NCBI GenBank assembly: GCA_963704025.1 | Contig: CAVPGP010000003.1 | Coordinates: forward strand, 124,001 to 188,000 | From: CAVPGP01 sp963704025 | GTDB lineage: Bacteria; Actinomycetota; Thermoleophilia; Gaiellales; Gaiellaceae | DNA: 64,000 nt | Direction of reading: 5' to 3' | Shown here: piece after piece, positions 59,503 through 64,000 of the stretch | How positions within the stretch are numbered: position 1 is the stretch's first letter | Layout of the letters: each line of letters opens with the position of its first letter | Program-made: the position numbers and the translations under genes | Notes under the pieces: model-generated | What the model saw: only the letters and a program-made list of their open reading frames with translations | What the model was told of the DNA's origin: nothing | Databases searched by the model: none

Positions 59503-60587
59503 CCCAGCAGCTCCGTCAGGTGCGGGTCGAAGGCGTCGCGCCAGCATGTCCAATTGTGCGCATCGCGGATGGTGGCGAAGCGGACGTCGTAGCCCTGCTG
59601 GGCCAATGCGGCGGCGACCGCGCGGTTGTTGGCCAGATTCTCCTCGGCGGTGCCGGCCGTGATGGCGACGGGGATCGGCGCCGCGCCCCGTCCGGCCAGC
59701 ACCTCGCCGACGAAGCGGTTGATGCGGCGGAAGCGCTGAAAGCCGGACTCGTGCTTGTCGTACCGCTGGCGGAAGAAGCTTCCGGACTGGAGGAAGAGCC
59801 CGTCCAGGAGCCTCGGATGCCGGCGGTGGGCGTGGAGCATCGCGAGGGCGCCGAGACTTGCCCCCATCCCGATGAGGCGGTCGTGCGGCACGGCCTTTCT
59901 CAGCGAAGGGACAATCTCCCTGGCGAGGGACGCCGAGTAGACCGCTGACGCGGAATACGTCTCGTTCCGGTCGAGCGGCGGGGGGAGCAGCGCCACGCTC
60001 ACGGAGGGGAGCCGGCCGAGCGCGCGCATCGCGCCGAGAAACCCCAACAGGTGTGAGAAGCTCGCGTAGTCGGGGCCGTCGTGCGCGAGGAGGAGGACAT
60101 GGTGCTGGGGTCTCCCAGCACCATCATGGGGCCGGTGCTGGTGCGCACCAGCCCCATCGTGGGGCCGGGGTGTCCAGACCGGCACCTCGAGCGTCGTCCG
60201 CAGTCGCCCGATCCGGACGTGCACCTGCCTTTCGACGCCTTGGGTCGGCTCGACGTCGAGCCATTCCGGCGGGGCGTAGCCGTCCAGCTCCACCACGGAC
60301 TTGTCGCCGAAGGGCCCGGGGGCACGGAGCGCGTTCGTCGGGTCGGTGACGAGCTCCGTGCCGCCGCGTCGCCATGTCAGCTCGAGCAAATACTCGAGCC
60401 GGTCGGCGTCGGGGCGCGGAAAGCTGCAGATCCAGCGGTCGCCGCTGCGTCGGAAGGCAGGCCCGAGCCGTGGGCGGGCAACCTCTTGCGCGAGAACGAC
60501 GCGCCTCAGGCGCCGATCGGGGTCCGGAAGCGAGAACCGGATCTCGGACGGGTGGACGAGCGGGTCCGCATCGACCGTCGTGCTCAC
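59499..60587 (-). CDS. Enterochelin-esterase-like alpha/beta hydrolase with N-terminal E-set domain
   Basis: GTG 60587 gives 362 aa. Residues about 10-115 form an immunoglobulin-like E-set domain (IRFSLPDPDRRLRRVVLAQE), as in Fes/YieL esterases. The hydrolase domain has LLLAHDGPDYASFSH, the nucleophile in IGMGASLGALAMLHAH and the histidine in RDAHNWTCWRDAF. Between the two domains is a short insert with two copies of RPHDGAG, encoded by DNA with strong palindromes (60099-60152). True enterobactin hydrolysis is not implied. It heads the unit that contains a second esterase and an ATP-grasp protein. Confidence 0.82.
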   Translation of the reverse strand: MSTTVDADPLVHPSEIRFSLPDPDRRLRRVVLAQEVARPRLGPAFRRSGDRWICSFPRPDADRLEYLLELTWRRGGTELVTDPTNALRAPGPFGDKSVVELDGYAPPEWLDVEPTQGVERQVHVRIGRLRTTLEVPVWTPRPHDGAGAHQHRPHDGAGRPQHHVLLLAHDGPDYASFSHLLGFLGAMRALGRLPSVSVALLPPPLDRNETYSASAVYSASLAREIVPSLRKAVPHDRLIGMGASLGALAMLHAHRRHPRLLDGLFLQSGSFFRQRYDKHESGFQRFRRINRFVGEVLAGRGAAPIPVAITAGTAEENLANNRAVAAALAQQGYDVRFATIRDAHNWTCWRDAFDPHLTELLG

Positions 60588-60619
60588 AGGCGGCGGAGCA
60601 TAGCGCCGGAGCGCATTCG

Positions 60620-60625
60620 TACCAT
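60620..60625 (+). promoter_or_regulatory. Leaderless -10 box of the antiporter gene
   Basis: TACCAT ends 6 nt before GTG 60632, which has no SD. The -35 is weak. It supports GTG 60632 as the start. Confidence 0.45.
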
Positions 60626-60631
60626 CGTCCC

Positions 60632-62200
60632 GTGGATTTCACCTCGCAGGATGCTGCCGTCCTCCTCGGGCTCCTGGTCGTGGGCGCGATTCTCGTCGCC
60701 CTGGCGCCGGTGCTGCGCGTCCCGTATCCGATCCTGCTCGTGCTCGGCGGGCTCGCGCTCGGGCTGGCACCGGGCGTGCCCGAGCTCTCGCTCCCTCCCG
60801 ACCTCGTCCTCGTCGGGATCCTGCCGCCGCTCCTCTACTCAGCGGCGTTCTACACGTCGCTGCGCGAGCTGAGGCGAAACGCCCGACCGATCGGGATGCT
60901 CGCGGTCGGCCTGGTGCTGATGACGACCGTCGTCGTCGCCGCGGTCGGGCACTGGGTCGCGGGCCTCCCCTGGGGGCCGGCCTTCGTGCTCGGTGCGGTC
61001 GTCTCTCCGACCGACCCGCTCGCCGCGACCGAGATCGCGGGCCGACTCGGCGTGCCGCGACGGATCGTGAGCGTGGTCGAGGGAGAGAGCCTGGTCAACG
61101 ACGGCACTGCGCTCGTCGCATACAGGTACGCCGTGCTCGCGGTCACGACCGGGACGTTCTCGCTCCTGGGCGCGAGCGTCAACTTCGTGTTCAGCGTCGC
61201 CGGAGGGCTGGCGGTCGGTCTCGCAGTCGGCAGGATCGTCCGCTTCTTCCGTCGGCGAATCGACAACCCGCCCGTGGAGGTGACGATCGCATTCCTGACC
61301 GGCTACTTCGCCTTTCTGCCGGCGGACATGCTCGGCGTCTCCGGCGTGATCGCCGTCGTCACGGCCGGCGTCTACGTCGGCTGGTACACCCCCGAGCTGA
61401 CGTCGCCGGAGGTGCGCCTCTCCGGAGCGGCGTTCTGGGCGATCCTCACGTTTCTCGTCAACGCGCTCCTCTTCGCACTCGTCGGCCTCCAGCTGCCTTC
61501 GATCATCGACGGGCTCGGGAACCGGTCGTGGGGCTCGCTGCTCGCGCACGCCGCCCTCATCTCGCTCGCCGTGATCGTCGCACGCATCGTGTGGGTGTTC
61601 ACGGCGCGGGCGACGCCGCTCTCCGGCTCGATGCCCGAGCCGTGGCGGCAGACGGCGCTGATCGCGTGGATGGGCATGCGCGGAGCCGTCTCGCTGGCTG
61701 CGGCGCTCGCCATCCCGAACGTCACCGACACCGGGGCGCCCTTCCCGGACCGGGAACTGATCATCTTCCTCGCGTTCTCGGTCATCCTCGTCACGCTCGT
61801 CTGCCAGGGCCTCTCGCTGCCGCTCGTGATCCGCATGCTCGGTCTCGAGGACGACGGCCTCGACGACAAGGAGGAGGCGAAGGCCCGCATCCTCGCGGCC
61901 GAGGCGGCCCTGATGCGGCTGGACGAGCTGGTCGACGAGGGCTGGGTGCGGGAGGACACCGCTGAGCGGATGCGCGGCCAGTACGGCTTCCGGCGGGACC
62001 GGTTCCGCGCCCGCTTCGACTCGGACGACGACGGCGCGATCGAGGAGCGGTCGCTCTCCTACCAGCGCCTGCGGCGGGAGCTGCTCGACGCCGAGCGGAA
62101 CGCCGTCTTCGAGCTCCGGCGCCAGGGCCGGATCAACGACGAGGTGCTGCGTCGGGTCGGCCGCGACCTGGACCTTGAGGACCAGCGGCTCGACATCTGA
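60632..62200 (+). CDS. Na+/H+ antiporter, CPA1 family
   Basis: The 522-aa protein exchanges protons for sodium or other cations. About 12 membrane helices fill the first 420 residues, with the CPA1 motifs VLGAVVSPTDPLAATEIAGRL and VVEGESLVNDGTALVAYR, whose Asp residues bind the ion, and ALIAWMGMRGAVSLAAALAIP. A charged cytoplasmic tail of about 100 residues follows (RILAAEAALMRLDELVDEG). GTG 60632 is chosen for its position after a TACCAT -10 box and just before the first helix. Confidence 0.93.
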   Translation: MDFTSQDAAVLLGLLVVGAILVALAPVLRVPYPILLVLGGLALGLAPGVPELSLPPDLVLVGILPPLLYSAAFYTSLRELRRNARPIGMLAVGLVLMTTVVVAAVGHWVAGLPWGPAFVLGAVVSPTDPLAATEIAGRLGVPRRIVSVVEGESLVNDGTALVAYRYAVLAVTTGTFSLLGASVNFVFSVAGGLAVGLAVGRIVRFFRRRIDNPPVEVTIAFLTGYFAFLPADMLGVSGVIAVVTAGVYVGWYTPELTSPEVRLSGAAFWAILTFLVNALLFALVGLQLPSIIDGLGNRSWGSLLAHAALISLAVIVARIVWVFTARATPLSGSMPEPWRQTALIAWMGMRGAVSLAAALAIPNVTDTGAPFPDRELIIFLAFSVILVTLVCQGLSLPLVIRMLGLEDDGLDDKEEAKARILAAEAALMRLDELVDEGWVREDTAERMRGQYGFRRDRFRARFDSDDDGAIEERSLSYQRLRRELLDAERNAVFELRRQGRINDEVLRRVGRDLDLEDQRLDI

Positions 62201-62214
62201 CCGACCCGGTTCCG

Positions 62215-63315
62215 CTAGCGCTTCCTCTTGCGCATCGCCTTCGTGCGGATCTTGTACTCACGCACCCGCTCCCTCCTGAGCAGGACGTTCTGCTTCGCCT
62301 CGAGTGCGTCGAGCTCCCGCTGCAGCTTCAGATAGCTGTCCCATCGCTCCTGCTCGAGCTCGCCCGACGCGAGCGCGGCACGCACGGCGCAGCCCGGCTC
62401 CGACCGGTGGGCGCAGTCACGGAACCGGCACTGAGCCGCGAAGCCCTCGACGTCTTCGAAGGCGTGCTGAATGCCCTCGTCGGCGTTCCAGAGCTGCAGC
62501 TCGCGCAGCCCCGGTGTGTCCAGCACGATGCCGCCGGTGGGCAGGACGATCAGCTGCCGCCGCGTCGTCGTGTGGCGGCCGCGCTGATCCGACTCGCGGA
62601 CCTCCTGCGTCTCGAGCAGCTCCTCGCCGGCTAGCCGGTTGACGATGGTCGACTTGCCGACACCGGACGAGCCGAGCAGCACGACGGTCTCGCTGCCGGT
62701 CACGTATATGCGCAGGGCGTCGAGCCCGTCGCCGGTCACGTTGCACACCGGGTGGACCGGGACGCCCATCGCCACGGCCTCGACCTCGGCGAGCAGGGGT
62801 GGCAGCTCGTCACCCGCAAGGTCGGTCTTCGTGAGGACGATGACCGGGCGGGCACCGCTCTCCCACACCGTGGTCAGATAGCGCTCGAGCCGGCGCGGGT
62901 TGACGTCGACCGGCAGTGCCTGGACGAGGAAGACGGTCTGGACGTTGGCCGCGAGCACCTGCTCCTTGGCGGCGAGCCACGGCGTCTTGCGCGAGATGAT
63001 GCTCGTGCGCGACAATACCGCCTCGATCCTGCCGCGGTCCTCGTCTTGGAGGTCCACGGCCACCCAGTCGCCGACGGCGGGGAGGTCACGCGCCTCCACC
63101 GCGTCGTGGCGGAAGCGGCCGGCGAGCTCGGCGTTCACCTCGCCCTCCTCCGTGAGGGCGACCGAGATGCCGCGGTGCTGGGTCGAGACCCGCCCCGCGA
63201 CGAGGCCGGCCTGTGCGTGCGGCCCGAACTCGGCCGCGAGATCGTCTGTCCAGCCGAGGGTCCCCAGGCTGGTGGTCAGCGGTGCGCCCGCTGTGCTTTC
63301 TGCAGTGCTGTGCAC
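62215..63315 (-). CDS. rsgA: Ribosome small-subunit-dependent GTPase RsgA
   Basis: RsgA helps mature the 30S subunit. GTG 63315 has GGAAGGAG 6 nt upstream and gives 366 aa; an upstream ATG (63447) would add a low-complexity stretch. An N-terminal OB domain (VGDWVAVDLQDEDRGRIEAVL) precedes the circularly permuted GTPase, with motifs in the order G4 VLTKTDLAG, G1 LLGSSGVGKST and G3 VLDTPGLREL. The C-terminal zinc motif is CRFRDCAHRSEPGC, and a basic tail follows (KAMRKRKR). Confidence 0.94.
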   Translation of the reverse strand: MHSTAESTAGAPLTTSLGTLGWTDDLAAEFGPHAQAGLVAGRVSTQHRGISVALTEEGEVNAELAGRFRHDAVEARDLPAVGDWVAVDLQDEDRGRIEAVLSRTSIISRKTPWLAAKEQVLAANVQTVFLVQALPVDVNPRRLERYLTTVWESGARPVIVLTKTDLAGDELPPLLAEVEAVAMGVPVHPVCNVTGDGLDALRIYVTGSETVVLLGSSGVGKSTIVNRLAGEELLETQEVRESDQRGRHTTTRRQLIVLPTGGIVLDTPGLRELQLWNADEGIQHAFEDVEGFAAQCRFRDCAHRSEPGCAVRAALASGELEQERWDSYLKLQRELDALEAKQNVLLRRERVREYKIRTKAMRKRKR

Positions 63316-63492
63316 TGTGCTCCTTCCGGATGAGGATTCGTCGCGCGGCGTGGCCGCGTCTCGGTCGGAGCCCGGTTGGCCTACGGGAGCAGGCGCGGCC
63401 GGGCGGCGAGATCGAGGGCAACTGGGTTCTTCTGCATCTCGCATCACCTCCCGGCGGTCGCTGACCCACCCATTGAACCGCCTGCGTTCGCA

Positions 63493-63521
63493 TTGCGCAA
63501 GCGCGTGGCGCGAGCTACCTT
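63493..63521 (+). promoter_or_regulatory. Predicted promoter of the lipoprotein gene
   Basis: TTGCGC (63493-63498), a 17-nt spacer and TACCTT (63516-63521), 45 nt before ATG 63567. The remaining 63316-63566 shows no gene. Confidence 0.45.
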
Positions 63522-63566
63522 CCCGCGATCACGCGGCATTTCCCCCCGAAAGGCGGTTCCGACTCG

Positions 63567-64000
63567 ATGCACACCTTCCGCAAGGCGATCCTTGCTTCCA
63601 CGCTGACCGCGCTCGCGGTCGCAGCCGCCGGCTGCGGCGGCGGCGGCGGGGGGGGCGGGGGGAACACCGCCGCCGGCACCGACAACCGGCCGTCGGGGGG
63701 CGCAGGTGTCAACGGCATCTCGCTCGGCAACTGCCTGATCGACGAGAACTGGCTCGTCCAGCCCTCGCAGAGCGAGCTCGACGGGCAGACACCGGACGGC
63801 TCGAACGTGCACATCGTGGTCTACAAGGACAAGGCCGAGGCGACGAAGGAGGCGACCGGCGTCAAGGGCGCGTTCCCGGTCGAGATGGTGGTGATCACGT
63901 TCGTCGGCAACAAGTCCCCTTACCAGCCCGGCAAGACGCTGCCGAAGGCGAATCAGGGCGCGGTCAAGACGATCCAGACCTGCGTCACGCAGCTCTCGAC
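63567..64000 (+). CDS. Putative lipoprotein (3' truncated by window edge)
   Basis: The ATG at 63567 opens a frame with no stop before the window edge (144 codons visible). A signal peptide ends in a lipobox (LAVAAAGC, Cys23), followed by a run of nine glycines and a Ser/Thr/Gly linker, as in secreted actinobacterial lipoproteins. The mature part has one early cysteine (GNCLIDENW) and TPDGSNVHIVVYKDKAEATKEATGV. I do not recognise the family. The G-run in the DNA is a likely site of slippage or sequencing error. Confidence 0.7.
   Translation, partial: MHTFRKAILASTLTALAVAAAGCGGGGGGGGGNTAAGTDNRPSGGAGVNGISLGNCLIDENWLVQPSQSELDGQTPDGSNVHIVVYKDKAEATKEATGVKGAFPVEMVVITFVGNKSPYQPGKTLPKANQGAVKTIQTCVTQLS

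Noticed and set aside
63640..63661. G-rich tract as a quadruplex regulatory element
   Set aside because: It encodes the polyglycine linker after a lipobox, a common feature of actinobacterial lipoproteins, so coding explains it.
1..64000. CRISPR arrays, IS elements, prophage, tRNA or rRNA genes
   Set aside because: I looked in the intergenic gaps and at repeats and saw none. The only repeats are the 26-bp units, the twin palindrome and the dre-like sites.

Overview
The window is high-GC, gene-dense DNA with frequent GTG/TTG starts, ATGA/GTGA stop-start overlaps and TANNNT -10 boxes placed 6-9 nt before start codons (leaderless style). Together with a DasR/NagR-like regulon, CysO-like sulfur carrier, zinc-ribbon threonine-synthase paralogs and a PilX-like protein, this suggests an Actinomycetota genome, perhaps a deep lineage such as Thermoleophilia (an inference; there is no rRNA to confirm it). 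Nearly everything is core metabolism: amino-acid synthesis, nitrogen and sulfur assimilation, and amino-sugar/murein recycling. I see no phage, IS element, CRISPR array, tRNA or rRNA.

Layout. 1-4573 (+) is a histidine operon hisG-hisD-hisCB-hisH-hisF-hisIE, with an unusually short HisD, a HisC-HisB fusion and no hisA. 4578-8282 (-) is proA-proB-malic enzyme. 8330 (+) is a CysO-like sulfur carrier. 8661-10413 (-) is glnK-amt behind an attenuator-like terminator. 10638-11951 (+) is a leaderless mini-ORF, a structured leader and a threonine-synthase paralog. 12290-16802 (+) is an assimilatory sulfur/siroheme operon (sulfite reductase, APS reductase, unknown protein, ferredoxin, siroheme synthase domain, SUMT) whose junctions carry a repeated 26-bp element. 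16806-19291 (+) is ppc. 19459-24896 (-) is a leu/aromatic operon: thrC-like, chorismate mutase, leuB, a 44-aa zinc protein, pheA, leuC, leuD. 24922-26085 (+) is an aminotransferase. 26091-36447 (-) is a long branched-chain/threonine operon: leader peptide, leuA, a degenerate leuB paralog, ilvB, ilvN, ilvC, hom, thrC, thrB, ilvD. 36575 (-) is an HxlR regulator. 37039-41595 (+) is a leader mini-ORF and gltB. 41621-44338 (-) is a PilX-like protein and a PAS-LuxR regulator. 44517-55839 is a GlcNAc/MurNAc uptake and recycling locus under a GntR regulator with dre-like operators. 55881-62200 holds an SNase-like protein, a lytic transglycosylase, an ATP-grasp/esterase cassette and a Na+/H+ antiporter. 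62215-64000 holds rsgA and the start of a lipoprotein gene.

The most unusual signal is a 26-bp unit that is a 9-codon micro-ORF (MSVQPEVGR/E type) with GGAGG inside a small hairpin. It sits exactly between the overlapping stop of one gene and the start of the next: three tandem copies before cysH, one before the SUMT gene, and a diverged copy before the nagB-II-like gene. Second are the leaders: a Leu/Val/Ile-rich leader peptide in front of leuA, and two mini-ORFs (before the threonine-synthase paralog and gltB) whose TAG stop lies in a shared CTAGCCG/CGGCTAG stem with pseudoknot potential.

Quality caveat: ilvB, ilvN and ppc carry single-base frameshifts, and 39.0-42.95 kb (gltB and the PilX-like gene) carries more than ten. 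All motifs are retained across them, so I read these as assembly errors. They create a false ilvN-ilvC fusion.
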